DNA of 64,000 nucleotides from OFTM10 sp964196195 (GTDB lineage Bacteria > Actinomycetota > Acidimicrobiia > Acidimicrobiales > Aldehydirespiratoraceae), in contig CAXMSE010000034.1 of assembly GCA_964196195.1 (NCBI GenBank), positions 62,001 through 126,000 on the forward strand, given 5' to 3'. The position numbers and the translations under genes were made by a program. Numbering within the stretch: position 1 is the first letter of the stretch; each line of letters begins with the position of its first letter. Of this stretch, positions 6,623 through 15,237 are shown one piece after another. The notes under the pieces are model-generated. The model was not told where the DNA came from, did no database searches, and saw only the letters and a list, made by a program, of their open reading frames with translations.

Positions 6623-9550
6623 TCACCCGCCGGTGCGCGTGACCTCGAGATAACTGTCGGGGTTGAATACCACGGTGGCGAGAGCCTCCACATCGCTGGA
6701 GGTCACCTCGCTGAGGAGTCGTGACCGTCCTGCGGTGGTGATGATGTCGGTGCCGGGATTACGTTCGAGCTCGAGGTTTTCGGTGATGAAGAGCCCGTTG
6801 TCGACGAAGTCGTAATCGCTGGCGATCACCGACACGGCACGGTCGAACTCGTCGTTGGTGGGTCCCTCGCCGGCGAGATCGGCCAGCTCTCGGAGGATGG
6901 TGGATCGGATTTCGTTGAGCCGACTGGGGTCGCCATCGATGGCGATGTACCCATCGATCCGGGAGTCGGGCACGGTGGTGAGGCTGATGCTCGCGAAGCC
7001 GCCGTAGGAGGCCCCGAGCTCCTCTCTTACCGTCTCGATGATTCGGGTATTGATGATCGTCTCGAGTACGACGGCCGTAGCGGCGGTGGCGTCGGTCCAT
7101 TGCTGTTCGGACGACCACAGCAGCTCGATCCCACCGTTGGCGGTCCCCTCGGGGAGGGTGATGTCGCGGGCCTCGATGCGGTCGTCGAGCGAGGGTCGGG
7201 TATCGACATAGGTATCGTCGGCGCCTCCGGGGAGGGTGCCGATGTAGCGGCGGGCGACATCCTCGACGACACCAGGGTCGATATCGCCGACGATCGAGAC
7301 GATGAGGTCGTCGACCGTCGCCAGTCGGCTGTTGTAGACATCGAGGAGGCTGGCGGGAGTGGCCGACTCCAGCTGGGCGTCGGAGGGAATCCACGAGTGG
7401 AAGTCGCCCTGATAGATCAGCGCGTTGAGGGCGAGTGAGGCCGCGGTGGCCGGATCGCTGTCGACGCTCTGCTGGAGGATCTCGCCGTCGGCGAGGGCGC
7501 TGGCGAAGCCCGTGTCGTCGATGCGGGGGGCGGTGGTAAGCAGGTGGAGGAGTTGGAAAAGGATCTCAATGTCGGCCCCAGTGGAGGAACCGGAGAATCC
7601 CTCGGTTTCTGAGGCGATGAAGGGGCTGAGGGAGATCGACTTGTCGGCGAGGAAGCGGTCGAGTTGGCTCGGGGTGATCTCGGCGACGCCCGACTGCGAA
7701 ACGGCATCGGTGGCCAGGCCGACGAGGGCGGCTGAGCCGTCGTCGAGCCCGGAGTAGCCGCCGAGACCCTCGGCCAGCATCGTGACCGAGCCCTCGCTGA
7801 TCCGGGTGGGCAGGAACACCACCGTTGCTCCGTTGGCGAACTCCCATGTGGTCACGGTGGCTTCGGAGTTGGAACGTGAATCGGTGCGAACTGGATCGAC
7901 GGTGTCGGGCCGGTCCATCAACCGGTCGATCGATTGGCCGGCGTCGGCCCGCTCTGTGCCGACGGTGGATGCGGCGATCTCCAGCATCGCATCGGCGGTG
8001 GGGAGGGTGGCCTCATCGGCACCGATGGCGACGACGATGGGGCCGCCCGTCTCGAGCATCCAGGCCCAATGGTCGGCGAGTCGCCCGGCCTCGACCGCGT
8101 CGAGAATTCTCCGTTCTCGATCGATGGCATCGGCTGGTGCCTCCGCGCTCGTACCGGCAAGGAAGTGGTTGGTGTAGATGGTTGCGTACTCCCAGTCCTG
8201 GATCGAGCCGAGAGAGTCCTCTCTGGCGTCGAGTCCGGCACGGTAAGAAGCGAGAGCCGCAGCCAGCTCAGCTCCGGTGAAGCCGTCGGTGGCGCCGCGC
8301 AGCAGGCCGAGGTACTGCTCGAGGGAAGTGCCCAGGTCGGGGCCCTGCAGGTTGCTACCGAAGTAGCGCAGGCCTCGATTGATGGCGAACTCGCCGAGTG
8401 ATGGCTCCTGGTCTACTTCGAGTTCGCCCGCGAACCAGGCATCGGTGAGGCGGTTGGTGATCATCTCGGCGATGAGCGTCTCCCACACGACGAGTTGGGC
8501 GCCGCCCACGGTGCCCGTGTCCCAGACGGTGGCGGGGATGTCGATCGACAGGTTGTCGACCACATTGTCGGGGTGGGTGACGACCGAGGCAAACGGCTCC
8601 GAACTCGGTGTGATCTCGATGTCGGAGCGTTCCGGGTGTTCACCACCGCGGGGAGCGAAGGCCGCGAAACGGTCGATGAGGAGACCCTCCATGTCTCCGA
8701 CGGACATGTCGCCCACCACCACCACTGCCATGTTGGAGGGTCGATACCAACGCTCGTAGAAGTCTCGGAGAGCCGCCGCTTCGGTGCTCTCGACCTTACC
8801 GGCATCGCCAACCACCTCGTAGCCGGCGTACGGAGTTCCCTGGGTGTAGATGCTCTCGAACTCGTCGAAGATGATCCCTTCGACGGATTCACGCCGCTGG
8901 CGCAGCTCATCGCGCACGACGCCGCGTTCGGCCACGACCTCGGCCGGGTCGATGGTCGCTGAAGAAGCCCACTCCGCGATCACATCGAAAGCGGTGGTGA
9001 CCGCATCACGATCCCCGGTTGTGGCGCTCAGGATGTAGACGGTTTCGTCGTAGCTGGTGAAGGCGTTGAGATCGGGGCCAAATCGGATCCCCAGCCGTTG
9101 GAGAGCCCGATCGAGCTCGTTGCCGGGGAACGATGTAGTGCCGTTGAACATCATGTGCTCGAGGAAGTGGGCACCGCCGCTGTCGGGTACGAGCTGCTGT
9201 GCCGACCCGGCGTTGACGACCAATCGGAGATCGAGAGCGCCTCCGGGAGCATCGTTGTCGCGTAGGTAGTACGTGAGTCCGTTGTCGAGGGTGCCCAGCC
9301 TCAGGTCGGTGTCGAGCCCGAGAGGTGTGGGGTCGGGATCAGGAGCTACCGGGGCTCGAGGGCCGGTGTCGACGCTGCCGCCCGTATCGCCATCGGGCTC
9401 GCCCCCGGAGCCGCCAGAGTCGCCGTCGCCTACGATGTTGGCGAGGTCGGTGGGGTAGTGGTCGGCCAGTTCCTGCGGAGTTCTCTGAGAACACGCAGCC
9501 GTCGCCATGGCGAAGGCGAGCGCGAGGGCCATCCACCGCCGCATTTTCAT
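6623..9550 (-). CDS. M16-family zinc metallopeptidase, lipoprotein
   Basis: This 975-residue protein is a double-length pitrilysin/insulinase-family peptidase, comparable in size to PqqL. It begins with a lipoprotein signal peptide ending in the lipobox ATAAC, followed by a Gly/Asp-rich linker. The N-terminal M16 domain has the zinc motif HFLEH (about residue 130) with a distal Glu in VVAERGVVRDEL. The C-terminal half repeats the M16 fold but shows no HxxEH motif, as expected for the non-catalytic half. It should act outside the membrane on small peptides. A TAGGGT box 7 bases before the ATG suggests a leaderless promoter. Confidence 0.93.
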   Translation of the reverse strand: MKMRRWMALALAFAMATAACSQRTPQELADHYPTDLANIVGDGDSGGSGGEPDGDTGGSVDTGPRAPVAPDPDPTPLGLDTDLRLGTLDNGLTYYLRDNDAPGGALDLRLVVNAGSAQQLVPDSGGAHFLEHMMFNGTTSFPGNELDRALQRLGIRFGPDLNAFTSYDETVYILSATTGDRDAVTTAFDVIAEWASSATIDPAEVVAERGVVRDELRQRRESVEGIIFDEFESIYTQGTPYAGYEVVGDAGKVESTEAAALRDFYERWYRPSNMAVVVVGDMSVGDMEGLLIDRFAAFAPRGGEHPERSDIEITPSSEPFASVVTHPDNVVDNLSIDIPATVWDTGTVGGAQLVVWETLIAEMITNRLTDAWFAGELEVDQEPSLGEFAINRGLRYFGSNLQGPDLGTSLEQYLGLLRGATDGFTGAELAAALASYRAGLDAREDSLGSIQDWEYATIYTNHFLAGTSAEAPADAIDRERRILDAVEAGRLADHWAWMLETGGPIVVAIGADEATLPTADAMLEIAASTVGTERADAGQSIDRLMDRPDTVDPVRTDSRSNSEATVTTWEFANGATVVFLPTRISEGSVTMLAEGLGGYSGLDDGSAALVGLATDAVSQSGVAEITPSQLDRFLADKSISLSPFIASETEGFSGSSTGADIEILFQLLHLLTTAPRIDDTGFASALADGEILQQSVDSDPATAASLALNALIYQGDFHSWIPSDAQLESATPASLLDVYNSRLATVDDLIVSIVGDIDPGVVEDVARRYIGTLPGGADDTYVDTRPSLDDRIEARDITLPEGTANGGIELLWSSEQQWTDATAATAVVLETIINTRIIETVREELGASYGGFASISLTTVPDSRIDGYIAIDGDPSRLNEIRSTILRELADLAGEGPTNDEFDRAVSVIASDYDFVDNGLFITENLELERNPGTDIITTAGRSRLLSEVTSSDVEALATVVFNPDSYLEVTRTGG

Positions 9551-9557
9551 GCACGCG

Positions 9558-9563
9558 ACCCTA
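9558..9563 (-). promoter_or_regulatory. Predicted -10 box of the M16 peptidase gene
   Basis: TAGGGT reads on the minus strand and ends 7 bases before the ATG at 9550, consistent with a leaderless transcript. Confidence 0.45.
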
Positions 9564-9600
9564 GCTACCCACAGTGGGGATGAGGGTGGCGGGCCTACGA

Positions 9601-10719
9601 TCAGACCGGGGGCTCGTCGCTCCAGGCCTCGAGGGGTGCGTAGCGTGGCTTGATCACCTGTTCGATGATCTGGAGTCGCTCACGAAACGGAAGGAAGCTC
9701 GACTTCATCGCGTTGACGGTTAGCCAGCGCAGACGGTCCCAGCCGTAGCCGAATGCATCGACGAGGGCCATCATCTCCGAGCTCATCGAGACGCCCGACA
9801 TGAGCCGATTGTCGGTGTTGATGGTGACCCGGAAACGGAGTTGGACGAGTTCATCGATCGGGTGGTCCTCGATGCGATCGACCACGCCGGTGTTGACGTT
9901 GCTCGTAGGGCAGACCTCGAGTGGAGTACGGGTATCGCGCAGGTACTGGGCCAAGCGGCCGAGGGTGCGCTCGCCGTTGGGCCCGGTCTCGATGTCTTCG
10001 ATGATGCGGATGCCGTGACCGAGACGTTCGGCACCACAGAACTGGACCGCCTTCCAGATCGAACGGGGCCCGTAGGCCTCGCCGGCATGGATGGTGATGT
10101 GGAAGTTGTGTCGTTGGCAGAACTGGAAGGCCAAGAGGTGGTCGTCGGGAGGGAAACCATCCTCGGGGCCAGCGATGTCGAACCCCACCACACCCCGGTC
10201 GCGCCAGTGCACCGCCGCCTGGGCGATCTCCAGCCCACGATCGAGGTGGCGCATGGCCGAACAGATCACCCGGACGGTGAGATCCGTTCCCCGAGCGCCG
10301 TCGTCGAGCCCGGCTACCACTGCCTCGATGACGTCGTCGAGCGAAAGGTCTCGCTCAGTGTGGAGCTCGGGGGCGAACCGGATTTCGGCGTAGACCACAC
10401 CGTCAGCGGCAAGATCTTCGGCACATTCTCGCGAGACGCGATGGATCGACTCACGGGTCTGCATTACTCCGACGGTGTGAGCGAACGTTTCGAGGTAGAG
10501 GGTGAGATCCTTGCGATCGGCCCCTCTGAGCATCCATCTCGACAGCTCCTCGGCATCGGTGGTGGGGAGACCTGAATAGCCGATCTCATCGGCCAGTTCG
10601 ATGATTGTGGAGGGGCGAAGACCACCGTCGAGATGGTCGTGGAGCACCACTTTCGGCGCTCGGCGGATGCGCTCGAACGTTGGGGGCCCGGCGTCGGGAC
10701 CGGTGATGTGGGTTTCCAT
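9601..10719 (-). CDS. add: Adenosine deaminase
   Basis: The protein (372 residues from the chosen ATG) converts adenosine to inosine. It shows the zinc-ligand motif HDHLDGG at the N-terminus, the catalytic HAGEAYG, the GHGIRI block and the INTDN motif carrying a zinc-binding Asp; NTDN rather than NTDD is common in actinobacterial members. The ATG at 10719 was preferred over an upstream in-frame start because TACCCT lies 5 bases before it. The gene is divergent from an MFS transporter with only 46 bases between them. Confidence 0.95.
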   Translation of the reverse strand: METHITGPDAGPPTFERIRRAPKVVLHDHLDGGLRPSTIIELADEIGYSGLPTTDAEELSRWMLRGADRKDLTLYLETFAHTVGVMQTRESIHRVSRECAEDLAADGVVYAEIRFAPELHTERDLSLDDVIEAVVAGLDDGARGTDLTVRVICSAMRHLDRGLEIAQAAVHWRDRGVVGFDIAGPEDGFPPDDHLLAFQFCQRHNFHITIHAGEAYGPRSIWKAVQFCGAERLGHGIRIIEDIETGPNGERTLGRLAQYLRDTRTPLEVCPTSNVNTGVVDRIEDHPIDELVQLRFRVTINTDNRLMSGVSMSSEMMALVDAFGYGWDRLRWLTVNAMKSSFLPFRERLQIIEQVIKPRYAPLEAWSDEPPV

Positions 10720-10724
10720 AAGGC

Positions 10725-10759
10725 AGGGTATCGCGAGGGTCCGACCCAACCGGTAGCGT
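10725..10759. promoter_or_regulatory. Divergent promoter boxes of add and the MFS gene
   Basis: On the minus strand TACCCT (10730-10725) lies 5 bases before the add ATG. On the plus strand TAGCGT (10754-10759) lies 6 bases before the MFS ATG. Both fit leaderless starts packed in one short intergenic region. Confidence 0.45.
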
Positions 10760-10765
10760 CCGGAG

Positions 10766-11944
10766 ATGCGCGTGCGTCAGGTTTCGCTCTCGGCGGTCCT
10801 GATTGCCGTCATGGTGGCCTCTACATTCCAGATCTTCGCTCTCGGGGTTCTGGCTTCTTCGATCATCGACGACCTGGGCATCAGCCGTACGTCGGTGGGC
10901 ATCATCGGTGCGGTCAATACAGGAGTCGGCGCGATCACCGCCCCCTTTTCGGGCCGGTTGACCGATCGGATCGGGCCCCGCAGGGCCGTCCTCAGCGTGA
11001 TGGCCTTCGGTTCGGTGGGCATGCTTGTGATGGCCGCGTCCAACAGTGTGTGGATGCTGGTGGTTTCTGCGGTGATCTCCGGTGTCCCGCAGGGGTGGGG
11101 CAACCCCGCCACCAACGCCCTCATCGCCGACACCATGGCGCCCGGGCAGCGAGGCACGATCACGGGCATCAAGCAGAGTGGAGTCACGCTTGCGATAGTC
11201 CTCGCCGGAGCAGGTCTGCCATGGTTGGAGAGTGCCTACGAATGGCAGGGGTCGGTCCTCTTCTTCGCGATCTTGTTCTTCTCGTTGATGGCGCTCAGCG
11301 CCGTCCTGCTTCGTGGACACAGCTCCCAGCCCGCGACAGCGGTGGTGGATGTCGAAGTGTCGGACGGCTTGCCGCCGATCATCTGGCGTCTCGGCTTCTT
11401 CGCCCTGCTGATGGGCACGTCAGGTGGTGCGATCGGTCGTTTTCTCGCCCTTTTCTCCGAGGAAGCACTCGGACTCAGCCTGGGGGAGGCGGGGGCGGTG
11501 GTGGCCCTCTCCGGTGCCGTCGGCATGGTTGCCCGAATCGTCGCGGCCCGTGCTGCGGAGCGATGGACCACTCCCGAACGGCTCCTCCTTCGGCTCTCGA
11601 TGCTCGGTGCGGTCACGTGTGCTCTGCTCGCTTCGGCCACCACGGTCGGGCCCTGGCTGATCTGGCCCATCGCCGTGCTCTATGCGATCGGTCACACCGC
11701 ATGGAACGCGGTGATCAACCTGGCCGTGATCATGAAGGTGCCACTGTCTCAGGCGGGGAGGGGGTCGGGGATCATCATGGCGGGGTTCCTCACCGGACTC
11801 ACCGTCTCAAGCCCTACCACGGGCTGGATCGTCGACACCTTCGACACCTGGGGTCCGGTGTGGATCGGCGCCGGAGTACTCGCTCTTTCGGCCTCCGCGG
11901 CGATCTTTCGGCCATCGATGGCTGATCCGGTGGCCGCGTCGTAG
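10766..11944 (+). CDS. MFS transporter
   Basis: This 392-residue membrane protein has about 12 predicted helices and the MFS loop 2-3 motif GRLTDRIGPRRAV near residue 65. It is a secondary transporter of small molecules; the substrate cannot be told. Close divergent placement to adenosine deaminase suggests, but does not prove, a nucleoside or nucleobase substrate. No partner gene follows: the next gene is convergent on the minus strand. Confidence 0.88.
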   Translation: MRVRQVSLSAVLIAVMVASTFQIFALGVLASSIIDDLGISRTSVGIIGAVNTGVGAITAPFSGRLTDRIGPRRAVLSVMAFGSVGMLVMAASNSVWMLVVSAVISGVPQGWGNPATNALIADTMAPGQRGTITGIKQSGVTLAIVLAGAGLPWLESAYEWQGSVLFFAILFFSLMALSAVLLRGHSSQPATAVVDVEVSDGLPPIIWRLGFFALLMGTSGGAIGRFLALFSEEALGLSLGEAGAVVALSGAVGMVARIVAARAAERWTTPERLLLRLSMLGAVTCALLASATTVGPWLIWPIAVLYAIGHTAWNAVINLAVIMKVPLSQAGRGSGIIMAGFLTGLTVSSPTTGWIVDTFDTWGPVWIGAGVLALSASAAIFRPSMADPVAAS

Positions 11945-11966
11945 CTATTGCCGTTACGAAAAGGCG

Positions 11967-12821
11967 CTAGCGAGCGAAACCGCGTAGCGGCTGATCGTCT
12001 CCGCGCTGGAGCCAGTTGTCGGGGAGATACTCGGCCTCGCCCTCGATCACGTGCAGGGTGTAGGCGTGGCGACTCATCTCGCTCGTGTTGGGGCCGCTCC
12101 AGTGGGGGAGCGTGCCGTGGAGCAACACCAGGGTGCCCGCTTCGGCTTCGAGGGGAACAAGATCATCGACCGGATACGGGGTGTCGTCGAAGATGTCGTT
12201 GGTGGTGCCGGTGCTGTCGGGCTCGAGCCTGAACCGCGACTTGGCCGCGATGCGATGCCCGCCGGGTATCGCCCACAGACAGCCGTTGTCGACCGTGGCA
12301 TCTTCGATGGCCACCCAGAATCCCACCACCGACTGGGGCTCGGTCCACAAGAAGGTGTGGTCGCAGTGGCAGATCACCTCGCCGCCGATGCCCGGTTGTT
12401 TGAAGATGTACATCGACTGGAGCAACTTGGGGTCGATGAAGCCGACATCGGCTGCCACCTCGGCCAATTTGCTTGTGCGGGAGAACGAGTCGAACACGGG
12501 ATCGAGATCGTGCATGGCATGGCCGAGCTTGTTGACCGCGAGGGGAAGGGGCCGGGTCAGTTCGCCATCTGAGAAGGCGCCGTCCTCGAAGAACCAGCGG
12601 ATGGTGTCGCCCGAAGCGAGAAACCAGTCGTCTTGAGCGTGGGCCTGGTCGGTGGTGGAAAACACCGTGGCCGAGCCGTCGGCGTGGGGGTCGACTGTCG
12701 TGAGTAGTTCGTGGACGTGGGCCTTGAGCTTGTCGCATTGCTCGGCCGGCACGAATTCGGGCAGCACCAAGAAGCCGTCGCGATGCCAGTCCGACAGATG
12801 TGATTCTGTCAGCAGTGACAC
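11967..12821 (-). CDS. Phytanoyl-CoA dioxygenase family protein (PHYHD1-like)
   Basis: This 284-residue protein belongs to the Fe(II)/2-oxoglutarate oxygenases. The HxD iron ligands are in HCDH, and the distal His is in LPHWSGPN. Segments such as SGDTIRWFFE, NKLGHAMHDLDPVF and LQSMYIFKQPG closely resemble human PHYHD1, whose substrate is not known. The start is GTG, two bases after the permease stop codon, so it is the last gene of the nucleoside-type ABC transporter operon. Its role there is unknown; oxidation of the imported compound is one possibility. Confidence 0.85.
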   Translation of the reverse strand: MSLLTESHLSDWHRDGFLVLPEFVPAEQCDKLKAHVHELLTTVDPHADGSATVFSTTDQAHAQDDWFLASGDTIRWFFEDGAFSDGELTRPLPLAVNKLGHAMHDLDPVFDSFSRTSKLAEVAADVGFIDPKLLQSMYIFKQPGIGGEVICHCDHTFLWTEPQSVVGFWVAIEDATVDNGCLWAIPGGHRIAAKSRFRLEPDSTGTTNDIFDDTPYPVDDLVPLEAEAGTLVLLHGTLPHWSGPNTSEMSRHAYTLHVIEGEAEYLPDNWLQRGDDQPLRGFAR

Positions 12822-12823
12822 CG

Positions 12824-14128
12824 TTAGGTTTCGCCCTTCCGGTAGATCTGTCCATCGGCTGCGGGCATTCGCAGGTGTTGACTCAGGAAAACCAAGGTGA
12901 TCAGCACCATCGCGTAGGGCATGGTATTGGGCAGCCATTTGGGCGCGGTGCTACTCACTATGTACCAGATGAGCGTGGCACCTCCGAGTCCACCGGCGAG
13001 CAGAGCATCGGTACGGTTTCCCCGCCGTACGGCCCAGATGATGATGACGCCGAGAGCGATCGCGATCACCAGCAGCAAATTGTGGGTGGCATCGCCGTCG
13101 AGATCGCGCAGCGCAAGGCCGAACGGGTAGCCGAATACAAGCGAACCGATGAGGACCCCACCGGGTCTCCAGTTGCCGAAGATGAGGGCAGCAAGACCGA
13201 TGAACCCTCGGCTGGTGGTCTGGCCTTCTCGGTAGAAACCGGTGAGCTCGAGAACGATGAAGGCGCCGGCCAACCCGGCGAACGCGCCACTGATCACGAC
13301 CGCAAGGTACTTGTGGAGGTAGATGTTGACCCCGAGTGACTCTCCGGCCGACGGCCGTTCACCACAGATCCTGACCCGTAGGCCAAACCGGGTACGCCAC
13401 AAGATGAAGCCGGAGATGGGCACGAGCAGGTAGACGATCACGGTGAACACGGTGATCTGTACGAACATCCCCCGGACGAGGGAGGAAACGTCGGAGATGA
13501 AGAACCAGTCCTTGTCGTCGAACCAGCCCAAGGTATCGGGCGAGTTCCACCCGAAGAACGAGTCGCCCCCGGAGATGAACGGCACGTTGAACTTCTCGAA
13601 GGCTCCAGCACCGGGTGATTGGGAGACCGAGCCTCCGTCATAGTCGTCGAAGATCTGGTCCGACAGATATCTGGTCGCGCCTGGTGCCAAAATGTTGATC
13701 GCCACTCCGGAGATGATGTGATCAACGCCGAAGCTCACCGTGGCGATCGCATGGAGCAGGCCCCCGAGCGCCCCGAAGCCGGCCCCGAAGGCCAGACCCC
13801 ACCAGGGCCCGTAATTGATGGCGCCCCAAGCCGATCCCCACGTGCCGAGCACCATCATTCCCTCGAGGCCGATGTTGACAACGCCGGCGCGTTCGGCGAA
13901 CAGACCTCCGAGGCCGGCCAGCAGGATGGGCGCTGCCCACCGGATCATCGCCCCCGATGCGCTCGAACTGGTGAGCAGGCTCGGGTCGCCCTTTCCGAAA
14001 TGGGAGACAGTAGTGAGGGCGAACATTCCTCCTGCCGCGAAGAGCATCCAACGTATGGGTGTCGAAAGGTTCTGCAGGCGGGAGTAGGTGCTGGCGCCTG
14101 TCGCCGGCATGGTCTTGGTTGCGGTCAT
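12824..14128 (-). CDS. ABC transporter permease, Nup/BMP (nucleoside) type
   Basis: This 434-residue membrane protein has about ten helices and the family motif AERAGVVNIGLEGMM near residue 85. It pairs with the preceding permease, the double ATPase and the BMP binding protein, as in bacterial nucleoside importers (NupNOPQ, YufNOPQ). A long loop around residues 160-210, rich in Asp, Gly and aromatic residues, is probably outside the membrane. Its ATG overlaps the stop of the upstream permease by 4 bases. Confidence 0.9.
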   Translation of the reverse strand: MTATKTMPATGASTYSRLQNLSTPIRWMLFAAGGMFALTTVSHFGKGDPSLLTSSSASGAMIRWAAPILLAGLGGLFAERAGVVNIGLEGMMVLGTWGSAWGAINYGPWWGLAFGAGFGALGGLLHAIATVSFGVDHIISGVAINILAPGATRYLSDQIFDDYDGGSVSQSPGAGAFEKFNVPFISGGDSFFGWNSPDTLGWFDDKDWFFISDVSSLVRGMFVQITVFTVIVYLLVPISGFILWRTRFGLRVRICGERPSAGESLGVNIYLHKYLAVVISGAFAGLAGAFIVLELTGFYREGQTTSRGFIGLAALIFGNWRPGGVLIGSLVFGYPFGLALRDLDGDATHNLLLVIAIALGVIIIWAVRRGNRTDALLAGGLGGATLIWYIVSSTAPKWLPNTMPYAMVLITLVFLSQHLRMPAADGQIYRKGET

Positions 14129-15237
14129 GATGCACTCTCCGCAAGCAGGGCGGCGGCTGTTCGTGCTTCGTCCTTCTGTCTGAGTCGGTTGACCACCTCG
14201 TAGGCAACCACTGCGGCCAACAGGATGGTTGCCTGCATGATTACGACGATCTCTCTCGACGCCGTGCCGCCGACCTGCAGTGCACCAGCTGAGGCGTTGA
14301 GGAAGCCGAACAAGATGGCGGCGAGGGCTATTCCGACCGGCTTATTTCGTCCGAGCAGGGCGACCGCTATGCCCTGGAAGCCGAGGCCCTTTATGAACGA
14401 TTGGTCGAACCGGTAGCTGTCGCTGAGAACCTCGGACATCCCGACCAGGCCGGCGATGCCTCCCGACAACACCATTGCCGTGAGGACCATCTTCTTGGGT
14501 GCGATGCCGGCCGCACGGGCTGCGAACGGGTTGTAGCCACTGGCCCGGAATTCGAAACCGACCGTCGTGCGGTTGATGAACAGGTGGTAGAGCACTCCGA
14601 CCACAATGGCGATCAGGAGCACGCCTGTGAGATGGCGGCCCTTGCCGATGTCTCGGGTGAATATTTCGAGCCATGAGTTGAGGTTGGGCATGCGGCCTGA
14701 CTCGGGTATCGGAGTGGTTCCGGAGTTGACCTGCCCGGTGTCGTCCTGCCAGACAACGATCAGCCAGGCGATGATTCCGCCCACGGCGATGAAGTTGAGC
14801 ATGATCGTCGAGATCACCTCGTTGACGCGGCGGGTGACCTTCAGCACCCCAGCCAACCCGCCCCAGGCGGCTCCGACCGACATGGCGACGACGAGGACGA
14901 AGGCAACATGGATCACCGGCGGGAGGTCGACGGCTCCGCCCGCCACCGCGGCGAAGAAAGCGGCGAGAAGGTACTGGCCTTCGACACCTATGTTGAACAG
15001 GTTCATCCTGAAACCGATGGCCGCTGCGACCCCCGATATGTAGAGCGGAGTGGCCCGGTTGAGGATGTCGATCGACGTTTCGAGTTTCTTGGCGTTGTCG
15101 AACATGTCTGAATAGGCATCGATCGGATTGCTGCCCGAGATGATCAGCACGATCGACGAGATGGTCAGAGCAACCGCGGCGGCCAGTGCCGGCGCGGCCA
15201 CCGCCAGCCCCGCCTTCCTCAAGGACGCTGCGTTCAT
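14125..15237 (-). CDS. ABC transporter permease, Nup/BMP (nucleoside) type
   Basis: This 370-residue permease has about nine helices and the motifs NLFNIGVEGQYL and the EAA-like region FAARAAGIAPKKMV. It is the NupP/YufP-type partner of the next permease. It overlaps the ATPase stop codon upstream and the second permease start downstream by 4 bases each, showing tight operon structure. Substrate specificity lies mainly in the binding protein, so a purine or other nucleoside is an inference from the family. Confidence 0.9.
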   Translation of the reverse strand: MNAASLRKAGLAVAAPALAAAVALTISSIVLIISGSNPIDAYSDMFDNAKKLETSIDILNRATPLYISGVAAAIGFRMNLFNIGVEGQYLLAAFFAAVAGGAVDLPPVIHVAFVLVVAMSVGAAWGGLAGVLKVTRRVNEVISTIMLNFIAVGGIIAWLIVVWQDDTGQVNSGTTPIPESGRMPNLNSWLEIFTRDIGKGRHLTGVLLIAIVVGVLYHLFINRTTVGFEFRASGYNPFAARAAGIAPKKMVLTAMVLSGGIAGLVGMSEVLSDSYRFDQSFIKGLGFQGIAVALLGRNKPVGIALAAILFGFLNASAGALQVGGTASREIVVIMQATILLAAVVAYEVVNRLRQKDEARTAAALLAESAS

